Program-made: the position numbers and the translations under genes
Assembly: GCA_031310005.1 (NCBI GenBank)
Contig: CM062387.1
Span: 2,232,001 to 2,296,000, forward strand
Source of the DNA: Dactylellina haptotyla
Taxonomy: Eukaryota; Ascomycota; Orbiliomycetes; Orbiliales; Orbiliaceae
DNA length: 64,000 nucleotides
Reading direction: 5' to 3'
In this document: piece after piece, positions 12,305 through 23,339 of the stretch
How the letters are laid out: every line of letters begins with the position of its first letter
Position numbering within the stretch: the stretch's first letter is position 1
Notes under the pieces: generated by a model
What the model was told of the DNA's origin: nothing
The model's input: only the letters and a program-made list of their open reading frames with translations
Databases searched by the model: none

Positions 12305-15300
12305 GCCGCTTTTCCCTTAGTCACTATCGCATTTCCTTTGTTCTGAACTTAGAGTTTTTGTGTTCACGGCGGTTTAGAAGATCGGCATGCTTTCACGGTC
12401 CCGTGTTGGCAGGCCATTCGCAAATTTATTCCTATTACGTTTTATTCTTGAAGCAGATTTGAGATATAACATGATTTTGTTTTTTTCAATATATTTCTCC
12501 TAGTTTTCTGGCGCACTATACCATATATCTTCACTAGCAAATAGCAGTCTATTACTCTATATCACTGGTCATGCATGAATTCAAAAGTATTTTTTTACCT
12601 GATTATCTCGCTTCCACCTTCGCGGTCTGGTGCTACGTCGTATGACTCGATTGGATCCTTTCGCGCTCCCGCTCTTTGATTTTCCCTCTGTGCCATTATA
12701 AAATTAGGTTTAGCTGAAACACAGATAGAGATTCGCGATCTCTCTCGCTAGTTTTATTGGCGGTGGTGTCTGCGACAGCACTTTTTCGCACTTAGTTTCG
12801 CACTCGTCGTTCGCAGTCAGCAGCGATCGCTCTTCCTCTATATCTAGATTGCCGAATTCTTGATTATTTATCACTGACAGATCTACGTTTCTACTTCTGC
12901 TATTGGCACAATAAAGATAATTCATTTCATGAAGTAGTTTTGCATTCCCTTGGTTGGGTTTCATTCAAATTCTAGTCTTATCTCTATAAAATGATAAAAT
13001 GATAAAAAAATAATGATAGTAACAAAATTTACCAGGAGGATCAAGCCCTCAGGATGGAAACACTTACATGTAGGCCCGAAGGACAATTGGCTCACGGAAT
13101 TCCGCTTGTCCATCAGTTATGGGGGACCTAAATTCCCTGTACGTGGAATCAACGCGATGGGCCCGACAGGATTTGAAACAGCCTCTACAGACAGGCTGAT
13201 AACCAGTCTTTCTCCTTTGCTTTCAGATCCCACGGTTCACTAAAAGCAAGCCCACAAAATTGGCTGCCTATGCTTTGGAGATACTAATCGGCGTTCGCCA
13301 ACCGCTATCAACGCAAAAGCAAAAAACTGGCATTGAGAAGGCCTATGCGAGGCAGAGGATGCCGGCGAAATAAGAAGTCCCTAGCGGTGGAGAGTAGGGT
13401 CGATTTGGACGCTTGGAGCGGTTTGGATATTTTCGACGATAGTCTTCTAGTGGTTTGGTTAGTCCCCTCGTATTCTTGTTTTTGTTATAGCACCCAAGTT
13501 CCGACTTTTGGTCTTAGAAAGCCGAGGTTCCGACAAAAGTGGGACTAATAAATGCACAATATTAGTATCGATATAAGAGCGCCTCACGAGACTCTCGGGC
13601 CCGAAATTTTGACAGCCTAAAAGACCATTTGGTGGAGTTTGTGGTGAGGGGTTTGATGTTGGGTTTTGAATTTTTGGGTAAATTCGGCGCGTGTGCGGAA
13701 GGCTGATTGCGAGGCGACATATTTCAGGATAGCTAAAACGTATCTTTTGTATGGATTGTATTGTATCAATTTCGCGCTAGTTGGGGTTGTAGTTTCTACA
13801 ATACTTATCGGGCCGGTGTGGTTAACGTGTACCGACCCGGATGATCAATAGAACGTGACCGATAATTAACAATGTTGGATTTGCTAGCCTTGACAGTTGG
13901 CATGGTGGAGATCCTGGGAAGTTGGAGTAGCATAGCCACGATTGTCAGGAATGCCAGTGCATATATAGGAAGCTTAACAAAGGCCCCTGTTCGCTCGCTA
14001 TTGACTTTGCCAGGAGCCGAATTCCGAGTATTCTCTATCCTTCTTTATTTGTTTACTTTTATTGGCCGCTTAATTCCTTCTTCCCATCGGCGACTCCTTC
14101 GAAGCTTCAGAAGGCTAGATGTATCGTGAGGCCATGCTGAAAACACCCACCAAAGGATGCTCATGCCACTGAACAATTGTGATTTCACAAACGAGAAACT
14201 AGTGATAATAATGATTCATGGAAGGACATTCCAAATAACGTTATTGTAACATCACGGTTTCCGCCGATAGGGCTGCTTTGTCATGGATCTTGATGTTTAG
14301 GTAAGAAAGTAAGCTGCACCTTCAGGCCTCAGGGCTGGAGTGTGTTGCGGTTCTGTCCTCCCTCCCGCTCCAACGATCGCTGGGGCGCAGCACTAAGCTC
14401 GCGGCAGGCATCTGATGCAGAACGGGCTAGTATCCGACAAAATATACAATTGGATTAAGTGCAGTACCGAGGCCAGCTAGCCTGTCGCCGGCTTAACCTT
14501 AACCTATCGAATACCGCCAATGTGTCGGCCGACAGGGTAATACAACGCGAAAAGGCTGCTTGTTGGAAGCAAAATCGAGCGTATCAATTGTACAATCCCT
14601 CGCAAATAAACCGTGATGTCGGAAAATTCCGTGCCCAAACTTCCCCACACCCTTTATTCTCCAAATTCAGTTACTTGAGGCAGGTACAACGACCTTGCCG
14701 GCAAAATGGCGAATATATGCGAATCTGTGCAATTGTAGCAAAACCAGGAATCAAAAGTGCGGTTGCGGCGTCGATTTTTATGCAGATCAATCGAGATCGA
14801 GGCCCAAAAGGACCCAAATTAGCTATTGTTAGTAGAGATATCAGAGACGAGGTGCGGGAATGGTCGAAAGACGGTAACCCGACTTTCAATGAATCTTGAC
14901 TTTCGGTCTCCAGAGACCCGAATATATCGGGGTGATAATAGCAAGTTGTCGTAATCCAAAAAGGCTTTGCAGACCTTCTGAAAGATGGAGACGGGAAGAC
15001 CTGCGATTAAATCCGTTTACTCCAGGCCAGCTTGAAGCACACTGCATGCTTGGGCAATGCTTAGTCACCGCCCAGAATGCCTGTAATTTCCGAGCATCTT
15101 GCCAAGATCGTAAGCAAAGTGCAGTATTTTTCAGGAACTGGGCCAATTTGAGGTGTAAGCAACGTGCATTAGCGTCCCTCTTTTGCTGGTTCCGGCACCT
15201 GCCGCTAAGCCTGACAGGGATTAGCCACCGTCAATATGACGAGGGATACTCGGGGCTCGGGCAGTCTGGGTCCTCCGTCAGCAGGTCGCATTCGTGTCGA

Positions 15301-15570
15301 TTCGAGTTTTAAAAGGCAGTTGGAGAACGCCATTCACCCCGAAATCACACTCCCCTCGCAGTTCCAACGCAAAATCTCATAACATAATCATAGCCTTTCG
15401 AGCTAGTTCCGGATTATTTCTTTCGTATTGTTGAGATATCTCGGACACCGAATGAAAAAAACGCCTTATCTTCGGGCCCGAATATCAGTTAAAAAACCCA
15501 GAGACAATAAAGAAAAAACAAACACATCACCTGTTTCCTTTCTCTCGTTTATTGAAACAAGCATCAAAAT
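12305..15570. other. Gene-poor region upstream of the bZIP gene
   Basis: About 3.3 kb with no gene I can support. An 85-codon open frame at 13872-14126 begins with a short hydrophobic helix but matches nothing I recognise. Longer frames at 14459-14899 and 14896-15312 have no recognisable motif. The last few hundred bases, pyrimidine-rich just before 15571, should be the bZIP promoter and leader. Confidence 0.45.
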
Positions 15571-16641
15571 ATGGCTGTTGTATCTAGTAATTCTTCTCTA
15601 GATCTAGGCCGGCTAGGTGTAGGATCTGCCCTTCCCGAGCAGCAATTCGAATGTGCTGCAGGTCCCGAGGAAGATTGGACCGGGACAGTGGACCCAAAGC
15701 ATCGACGCAAGCTCCAGAACAGATTGAACCAACGTGCCTATCGTATGTAAACTGAAACCCTAATTCAAAATTCCCGTGGGTTCCGGGACCCGAGGGATTG
15801 GGAACCCCCCTCCCCTTCGGACCCATCCATGCACGATCGTTTATGCATCCTGATGACATGGCGCTAACACTTGCATGTTTTATCGTAACTAGGCCGGCGC
15901 AAGATGCTCGAGAAGGCGGAGAAGATCAAGAACACCCAGACTGTCTTGACCACTCGCAATTCGAGCTCACCAGAATCCTTTGAGGAAGGCGTTCTTACCG
16001 TCCAGAACGCAGTAATGCGAGCCGAAAGCGGCAATCCCGCAGATGGGGTTCATCCCATCTTTCGTCGCGGTGCCAATTGCATCATTGTCACGGACCCGAA
16101 GACCAATGGATACCGTTTGCGGTACATCCCGCCCAAGATTGCCCCGGATAATCTTCTGTTGTCTCTCATCCATTACAATGTCATCCGGGGTTTCCTTACC
16201 AACCTCCAATACTTTAATATCCCGCTCGCAGCACTCATGGCAGATGATGTTTTGAGCCCCTTCTGCACGTCGTCGACCGTCCCCGAGAACCTGCCAACCG
16301 CATTGCACCCCACCCCAATGCAGATGATATACCCTCATCATCCTTATATTGATCTCTTCCCTTGCCCTAAAGCCAGGGACAACATGCTCATGATGTTGAC
16401 CCGCGATAAGGACATGGTTAATGACGCCATGTGTGATGACCTTTGCTGCACTGAGGGCGAGAGTGGACTGGTGGTATGGGGTCCCCCGGAGAGGGTCGAG
16501 AGCTGGGAGATCACACCGAGCTTCGCCGGCAAGTGGAGCTGGTTGATCAAAGGATGTCATGAATTGCAAAAGGCGACAAATAAGTGGAGAGAGGCCAGGG
16601 GAGATCTGCCGATTAGATTTGAAGAGATTAACGAGCTGTGA
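15571..16641 (+). CDS. bZIP transcription factor with DUF3425-type C-terminus
   Basis: Nuclear DNA-binding regulator. Exons 15571-15742 and 15893-16641 give 306 residues; the intron falls inside the basic region. Residues 41-61 form the basic region (DPKHRRKLQNRLNQRAYR, then Arg/Lys-rich), with the fungal N-x-x-x-Q-R-x-Y-R DNA-contact pattern. The leucine zipper that should follow is weak: after KMLEKAEKIK there is no clear heptad run of leucines. The rest resembles the DUF3425-type domain that follows many Pezizomycotina bZIPs: NLLLSLIHYNVIRGFLTNLQ, then the DLFPCPKARDNML box and a Trp-rich end (LVVWGPPERVESWEITPSF, then GKWSWLIKG). Targets are unknown. It converges with the small coiled-coil gene. 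Confidence 0.9.
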
Positions 16642-17043
16642 TATTCCTTCTTATCTGTTTCAAGGCTGCGACAATAGTATTTTGTTTGGAATGTTGGCGT
16701 TTCTGGGTTATGGGGAGTTTCCGGTTGGATAATTTGGGTAATAATATCATTTTTGTATGAATCTTTTTGAGGGTTTTGGTTCAAAATCCCTGTATTTAAG
16801 ATACAATAATAATTCTCCACACCTTTATTTTGCATATTGCCCTGTTTCCCATGTAAAATTCCTTCTCAGAAGATTCTAAGGCCCGGTGGAAGCCCTAAAG
16901 AGTAAAAAGAAGCCGCCCGGAGGAGCGGGCGATATGCACTCGATTCGGGGTTGTCAGCCACCTGCAGATAACGTGAGCTGGCGGCTCCAACTAGCCTTTA
17001 AATTGGCCCGAATAAGGTTGATATAAACATTTTGGTGCCTATA
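16642..17043. other. Convergent 3' spacer
   Basis: Spacer between the bZIP stop and the stop of the coiled-coil gene. It should hold both 3' untranslated regions. Nothing else is evident. Confidence 0.5.
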
Positions 17044-17619
17044 TCACAGATAGACCCCTTCGTCATCTCCCGCATGTCCATTGGTCGCAGCAGTTCCATT
17101 CGAGGGAGAAGTAGAAGATTGACCGCCCGGTATCTCCCCAGAAGCTGCCTGGCCCTCGCTTGGAGTTGCTGCGGATGATGAAGCAGGTGGGCGGGGGTCG
17201 TCGATTTCCATATGCTCAACGCTGACACCTCTCCTCCCCAATTCCAGTCTGATCAGCTCGATCCTTTGCTTCTGCTGGACGATGACACCTTGGTTGTAGC
17301 GGATCGCATCCTTGCAGTCCTCGTCGTCAGGGTACTCTTCGAGCGTAGCATTCGAGCGTTCAAGGTGGTAGAGAGAGTTTTGGAGCCGCGATGACTCTAG
17401 GTGAAGCTGAGCGATTTCGAGCTCGAGCAGGGCTTGGGCAAATTGTTCCTTTGTGCCCAAAATTTTTCATTAGTTAGTAACGTTATGAGCCATAGGATAT
17501 ACGTAAATATCTGTATGAATGTATACGCGTGTTTATCCATACATATATAAAATATCTAAGGATAGACGTTGGAAGCGAAGCCCACTTACCAAAGGAATGG
17601 GGACCGCTGAGGCACTCAT
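17044..17619 (-). CDS. Small coiled-coil protein, unrecognised
   Basis: I do not recognise the family. Exons 17619-17590 (MSASAVPIPL) and 17448-17044 give 144 residues; the 141-bp intron has GTAAGT and an ACTAAC branch site close to a CACAAAG acceptor. Residues about 11-75 are a strongly amphipathic helix rich in Leu, Glu and Gln (ALLELEIAQLHLESSRLQNS, then VQQKQRIELIRLELGRRG), broken by an acidic loop (EEYPDDEDCKDA). The tail from about residue 85 is Ser/Thr/Gly/Ala-rich and likely disordered. Such a layout suits a small adaptor or complex subunit. It is divergent from PCP1, 625 bp away. Confidence 0.7.
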
Positions 17620-18244
17620 GATGGCTGACTTGCGCTGCGGACACGAACGTGATATATACTGTTAGAGAGATGCCTCCACCCGACTACATTCTCCTTCCGC
17701 GACTGGTTTATATTGTCGGCTATGCTGGCTGATATTGGCGGCGGCGTCGTCGTAAGCAGAGGAGAAGCGACTGGAACGTACGTTGGCGGTGCGTGGGAGC
17801 CGCAACACAAGCCACCGCCAAAACTCTGCAGCCAAACCAACGCCGCCAATAAACGACTTCTTCCCGCCTGCAGCAGCGCATCGACAAGGTAGGTACCTGC
17901 TCCTTCTCTTCCAGAATCCGGTATCGACGACATGCGGACGGGTACTTTGGGCTCTCAAGCAGTTGCAGATGCTAATAATGTTCATACATAGTGTAGCTAC
18001 GAGGAATGGAGAGGCTGGCCGTTGATATCCTCCGAACCAATCGCTCGGCCCAGTAGTACGTCGTCCACGCCGGATCACGATACCTCCAAGCATCAGAGGG
18101 AGCAGGGCCCTATCTAGCCAGCGTGAGCAGATAGCATTGTCTACGGCCCAGATCTCCAGTACTAGGTCGCAACCTTGAACGTGCGAGTTTTTATTCCCTC
18201 TTGCCGTTAGTTGACGTCCGTCAGGCGAAAACTGCACAGCAATA
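17620..18244. promoter_or_regulatory. Divergent promoter region between coiled-coil gene and PCP1
   Basis: This 625-bp interval separates two start codons facing away from each other. Its PCP1-proximal end contains the antisense WD40-like fragment described separately. No defined operator or TATA element stands out. Confidence 0.45.
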
Positions 18245-18255
18245 ATGATTCCACT
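18130..18255 (-). pseudogene. WD40-blade-like coding fragment, antisense to PCP1 start
   Basis: On the minus strand a 253-codon open frame (18423-17662) contains IIIAVQFSPDGRQLTARG, a spacer, then LVLEIWAVDNA. That order matches one WD40 blade (V-x-F-S-P-D-G-x-x-L ... V-x-L-W-D). No second blade is visible on either side, and the rest of the frame matches nothing. It may be the last trace of a WD-repeat gene, or chance. The first 11 bases overlap the PCP1 start region. Confidence 0.35.
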
Positions 18256-19637
18256 CTGGAGGCAGTGTGCCGCTAGAGGGGCTCTGTCTCTTACAGCACT
18301 GCCAACTGCAACAGCATCCTGCCAGCCGGCTTCTTCCAGGCTATCTCTTTGGATATACCAATCGCATGCCGGTTTCTCTTTCGTCCGTTCGATATCGTCA
18401 TCGGCTCCCCCACGGCGTTCCATCCTCGAGCACTCACGGATTGCCTACCGGTCACCTCAGAATAGTATTCGATACTATGCCTCCCTACGTCGCCCAGCAT
18501 CCAGAAGGTCCGACCAGTCACCTGCAAACCAGTTCTCGAAACCGCCTAGCTCCTCGTCTCCCGCTGGCCAGCCGTCTGGAGCTGGTGAAGAGAATGTCGG
18601 TGGCCTCTCTCCCAAAATTGCGGATGCCAAAGACGGCGCATTATCCACAGATGCAACAGGACTCAGGGTTGGTTCCAAGGAGTGGTACGAATTTCACAGC
18701 GAGCAAGCTCGTGAACGTGCAAGGGTCGACGAGAAGCTAGACCCCGAAGATATCTCCGCCGTCCGCCGTCTCTTCCCGTCCTTCGTCTTTCTACTCGCCG
18801 TTCTCGGCGGTTGTTTCTACTATGCAACAACATACACACCACCCAAGCCACAGGAGCGCATATTCCCCAGCATGCCGATAGCGGTTGCCACCGTCGCTGG
18901 CATCGTGGGCGCTAACTTTGTCGTATTCCTGGCATGGAGGGTACGCCCTTGGTGGAAATTCTTGAACAAGTACTTCGTCCAGCGGCCGGGGAATCCCACG
19001 CCGTTCGGCATCATAGGGTCTACATTCAGTCACCATAAGTTGATGCATTTCGGCGCCAATATGGTTGGATTGTTCTTCCTCGGAACGACCTGTAAGCAAT
19101 TTTTCCTTTGACTTTCCTCCCTTCAAAACTCTCAGCACTTATATGGTTCAATATGCTAATGGGTTATATCTAGTGTGTGATCAAATCGGCCGTGGTAATT
19201 TCCTAGCACTATACCTGGCGTCCGGAGCATTGTCATCTTTCGGATCACTAGCGCTTAATGTCCTCCTGCGTAGATTCTATGTTTTCGGATTAGGTGCATC
19301 CGGCGCCGTATTCGGCGTCTTGGGCGGTTTCGCTACCTTGAACCCTGAGTAAGGAGTCCCTCTATTCAAGTCGACGCCCTTTCAATACTGACTCGTCTCA
19401 CGCAGTAACGAACTTTACTTTGTCCTTCTCCCCATATTCACTTTGAAGGCGGTCACAATTGCTACAATGACGGGAGTTTGGGAGTTCACAGCACTAATAT
19501 TCGGTTGGAGCATGTGGATGGACCATATGGCCCATTTGGGCGGGTTGCTGTCCGGCGCCGGTCTGATCACTTGGTTAAAGTCCGAGGCGAAAAGGCGCAG
19601 AGAGGAAGCGGTAAAGAGGCAGTTGAGAAAGGTATAG
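18245..19637 (+). CDS. PCP1: Mitochondrial rhomboid protease (Pcp1/PARL type)
   Basis: Intramembrane serine protease of the inner mitochondrial membrane, which in yeast processes Mgm1 and Ccp1. Exons 18245-19091, 19174-19348 and 19406-19637 give 417 residues. The first ~90 residues are rich in Arg, Ser and Ala with almost no acidic residues, as in a mitochondrial targeting sequence. A hydrophobic segment near residue 180 (FPSFVFLLAVLGGCFYY) is the extra N-terminal helix of the PARL class. The catalytic core is complete: STFSHHKLMHFGANM (His and Asn of helix 2), GLGASG with Ser325, and DHMAHLGG with His384. The C-terminus is short and basic. The exact start is the least certain point, because the leader overlaps an antisense WD40-like fragment. 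Confidence 0.93.
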
Positions 19638-20460
19638 ATTATCGTGTAAATCTTTCCGAGTCGGATCTGATGCAACATCGTAGAGATCTACTGTGGGATG
19701 GTATTCCTGCTGTTGTATGTGTATATTTCTTGTCCCTTCTGTTTCCTTGTAACATAGACCCCTTTTGTATATACCACGAGCGAATATAAGTATATATCTC
19801 AAAGAAACTGGAGATTATGTCATTATCTTGAATGGCATATTATAGTGAGATGGTTTAGCGACTTCCTTGCGATAGCGAATTTTAGGTTGTTAGTCAGTAT
19901 TTGCCTTATTGATCTACCGACGATCGTGGCCGCCATCGCACGGTTCTCGGTAGGGTTTTCTGTTGAGAGTATTAAGGCTCCGGTCAAGCTCAATCCTCTT
20001 TAGTACCCGTTCATTGTATACATGTATACGAGTAATCGGTAGATACAGAAACTAGAGCTAGTTATTTTGAAAATATCAACAAAACCCATAGTTATATTGC
20101 CCCGGTGAGGACAAACGTTGACAAGCAGATTACACGATTCTTTTTTTCTTTTAAATTTACAATATAGTGAGAAAGAAGGGTGATATGTACCTACCCCCAG
20201 CACCATCTACCCAGAACTATTCAGAGATACTGTAGCTCTGTTGTGTAGCGTTATCGAAAAGAAGGGAATGGGCTTTTTATCCAAATATTGTCTAGATATA
20301 TATCGATAAACTAGCTATTTGACATGGTTGCTTCAATATTAATTCTATAATCTAGATAGCTTGAAGAAAAGGACAAAATCGAGCAAAATAAAACAGGTAA
20401 AATATTAGTAAATATAACAAAAGCTAGAGGGTGGTGTTTATGCTGTTTTTTTCACATTTT
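19638..20460. other. Convergent intergenic region
   Basis: About 820 bp, AT-rich, between PCP1 and the convergent surface-protein gene. I see no gene; it should hold two 3' untranslated regions. Confidence 0.5.
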
Positions 20461-21618
20461 TTACCACGTGGTAAGAGCATACCCAATGAACGAGGCGACG
20501 GAGAGCGAGGCGAAGCATTTGATGACAAACCAAGCCGAGTTAGTCCTTGAGGCATCAGACACGGGGACGGGGATCGGGAGCGTGGTGCACGGCTGGGTGT
20601 ACATGGTGGTACTCGTCTGCGTGGTGGTCGAAGTCCACTGGCTACAGCCCCAGTTATTACACGAGGTGAGGGTAACGAGACTGGTGGTCTCGCTGGTGGT
20701 GATGACAGTGGCCGTGTCGGTAATCGTGGAGGTGGTGACGCCAGTCTCGGTAACAGTGGGGAGAACAGTAGTGGTATCACTGGAGGAGGTGGTGGTCGGA
20801 GCAACAGACGTGGGACCCGAGAAGCCGGAAATCGATTGATTCGGGTCGGTGACCACAGTTCCCAAGAGGGTGGGTGCCGAAGTCGGGGCTGGAAGGTCTC
20901 CTCCCGTAGCTTGGAGAATCAGCGCTTGTGGGCATCCCGTATAACCGGCGTCGTATTTCCACGAGAGGGAGCTGGTTCCCGCGGCGTCTACATCCATACA
21001 CAGGGCAGCGTAAAACTGGTTCATCCTGAGGAAGGCTGGGTTGAGCCAGCTGAGGCCACCGGTACCAGTGTCGACGGTGAACTGGAGTTCGATATCACCA
21101 CCGGCGATACTCCCGTGCCATGGACCCCCACCGATACCAACCTCGGAGTTCATGGCAAAAGTCATACCATTGTTCGCATCGTCAACGAGAATACCGGATC
21201 GTATATCGAATGTGCTTTTTTGAGATTCGTCGGTCGTGAGGATGTAGTCATAACCACCGCTGCCGTCGTCAATGGCTTGGAGGTACGCAATGGTTTGTCG
21301 CTCCTCCAGCGGTGTACCTACGAATCTACCCCACAACGTACGCTTACGACGTACATTAGTGAGAACCAGAAGCGTAACGCCGGTGGCATCCGTGCGCGTA
21401 GCCGGTCCACTTGTAGTAGTTGTGTTCGCTCGGGCGACAATCCCTCTTTCGATCTCCTGGGGGTATATTCCGTATCTCACACCTCGACCAATGGTGGCTT
21501 CTTTAAGCTCTCCGCCATCTCCGTCTGCCCCCACGTCCGCGGCGAAAGCGAGGTTGACAAGTGCCGCGGCAGTCAACAGCCAAGCAGCAGCCTTTGAATA
21601 TCTGATGTTACAATGCAT
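20461..21618 (-). CDS. Secreted, probably GPI-anchored Ser/Thr-rich surface protein
   Basis: Uninterrupted frame of 385 residues. Residues 1-27 are a signal peptide (KAAAWLLTAAALVNLAFA then A-D). Residues about 90-255 form a compact domain with TLWGRFVGTPLEERQTIAYL, GYDYILTTDESQK and WLNPAFLRMNQFYAALCMDV, which I do not recognise. Then come about 90 residues rich in Thr and Ser (a likely O-mannosylated stalk) containing CNNWGCSQW. The protein ends in a hydrophobic tail (SLSVASFIGYALTTW) after small residues, the layout of a GPI-anchor signal. It is likely a cell-wall or plasma-membrane protein. Opposite-strand frames over this gene are composition artefacts. Confidence 0.8.
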   Translation of the reverse strand: MHCNIRYSKAAAWLLTAAALVNLAFAADVGADGDGGELKEATIGRGVRYGIYPQEIERGIVARANTTTTSGPATRTDATGVTLLVLTNVRRKRTLWGRFVGTPLEERQTIAYLQAIDDGSGGYDYILTTDESQKSTFDIRSGILVDDANNGMTFAMNSEVGIGGGPWHGSIAGGDIELQFTVDTGTGGLSWLNPAFLRMNQFYAALCMDVDAAGTSSLSWKYDAGYTGCPQALILQATGGDLPAPTSAPTLLGTVVTDPNQSISGFSGPTSVAPTTTSSSDTTTVLPTVTETGVTTSTITDTATVITTSETTSLVTLTSCNNWGCSQWTSTTTQTSTTMYTQPCTTLPIPVPVSDASRTNSAWFVIKCFASLSVASFIGYALTTW

Positions 21619-23339
21619 CGCTGCTTATCTGTGCGTTGTATGTATATAACAATGTAGGAATTATTTGCCTCTCGTCTTTGCACGAGAGCCCCGAAGTTTT
21701 TGTCTACACAAACGAGAAGTCCGGAAAGGTACCCAAAGCAGCTGCAGGCTTTGTGAAAATGAGAGTTGACAGGTTAAACGTGGTCGGAGGGGAAGTTTAA
21801 AGGAAAAGGGGGTGAAAAGGTATCTTGAAATTGTTCATCTAAGTCACGGTATTCTTATACGGTCTACTTTAAGCCTCCCTCTGGCTCGCCGATGGAACTA
21901 GGTTGATCGATCTGAAGGATCATTGCAACTCTAAGCGTATCACGATGATAGTGTTACATCCAATCGTTAGAAGAATTGTCTCCCCGTAGACGTAAGTGGC
22001 CGCGATATAAAATACGCATTGTCGATGGTGTTCTACTTGAGGGAGGGAATGACGGCGGAGAGCAATGATCGTGGACATCCTGCGCAGCTTTCATCATCGA
22101 TGCGCAGCGGATCCGCGAGTTTGTTGTATTTCCGGATTTGATGTGTTGCCGCGTTGCATCTGAGGTTCGCAGGCAATTGCAAATTCCGCGCAACACATTT
22201 GGGTTTGGTGAGACCGAGCTGAATGGCGAATGGCGGGTTTGAATTGGCCGCCGGAATCAACAGCGGCCTCCATCATGGAAAGCACTTGCCTTCAGAGGTC
22301 CAAGCCTCCCGGAAAGGGATGGCTGAACGAATGTGGCCAGTGCAGTTTAAGATTCATCATGCGAATGAGTATTCATGCAGCAGACCCTGCATACAAGCAT
22401 GTGTAACCCTCGAATGGCACAGGAATGCTAGGCAGATACGGGAGTAAACCCTTCCGGCGCCCATAAGCTGACTTTCTCACATCCTCAATGACGGTTTCAC
22501 CGAGCTGTTTCACCGAGCTGTTTTCATTTTACTTCACAGTGTATTTACGTGCTCACACAGTATCGCTATGCGAGGAGCTGAAAAGCCTCCGTAGGAAGTG
22601 ATTCTCTATAGTACTATCATTATATTAACGGGCTATAAGCTTACATGCCAAAGTAGGGATTTTTTTTCAGATAAAGAAGTATAGTGGATAATGCATTGTA
22701 GAGATGTAGTCCAATCCTGAACAAGAGAGATAAGAAAAAGAGACCGATAAACGGCTCCCTGAAAGAGAAAGAGCCTTAATGCAAAAGTATTTCGACATGA
22801 TCGCAGGGAAAATGCAACTAACAAATGAAATCTGTGGATCAACCCAGACCCACCGAGCTTGAAAAAGAATGTGCTGGTTTGTGTTCTGCCTTTTCCTTCG
22901 AGGCATTCAAGAATTTTCCTTCCTGTATAAGATACGATAGAATGAGTTATATCCTCATGAGCAAATAAATGAAAAGCCGGCCCCCAAAAAACAAAAACAA
23001 ACAACCTAAAACCCTAGAAAGTGATGACGAAACAAGAAAGCAAAAATGAAGCGCCAATCGCAATGTACAGGGAGAAGCGAATCAGAAATTCCAAAGACGC
23101 AGAGCAAACCGAGATAGTAATGAACAAGAAATAAGATGAACCCATCTGTAAATGCCAGTGACCCGTTTAAACCGTTTATCCAAGAACATGAACTGGAAAA
23201 GGACAATCAAATAGGAAAAAGTACAAAAAAAGCAATCAAAAAGATACGATATGAATATAGTAAAGGAGACGAAATAGATGATGCCAGACCAGCCGCGGCG
23301 AAGACCAACACACTTTTATGGAGCAAAAGAGTAAAAAAT
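21619..23339. other. Intergenic region with a 13-bp tandem duplication
   Basis: About 1.7 kb. It contains the promoter of the surface-protein gene and the A-rich 3' region of the Arg/Ser-rich gene. A perfect 13-bp tandem pair (TTTCACCGAGCTG twice) lies at 22495-22520. I see no gene. Confidence 0.5.

Noticed and set aside
13872-14129. 85-codon frame starting MLDLLALTVGMVEILGSWSS, first thought to be the N-terminus of a fungal NLR-type protein
   Set aside because: Resemblance is limited to a generic hydrophobic helix; no downstream NACHT, ankyrin or WD sequence follows.
15967-16569. 200-codon minus-strand frame
   Set aside because: Antisense to the second bZIP exon, whose protein is clearly recognisable.
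20836-21597. 253-codon open frame on the plus strand
   Set aside because: It lies wholly antisense to the intact surface-protein gene; its translation has no domain and follows from that gene's codon use.
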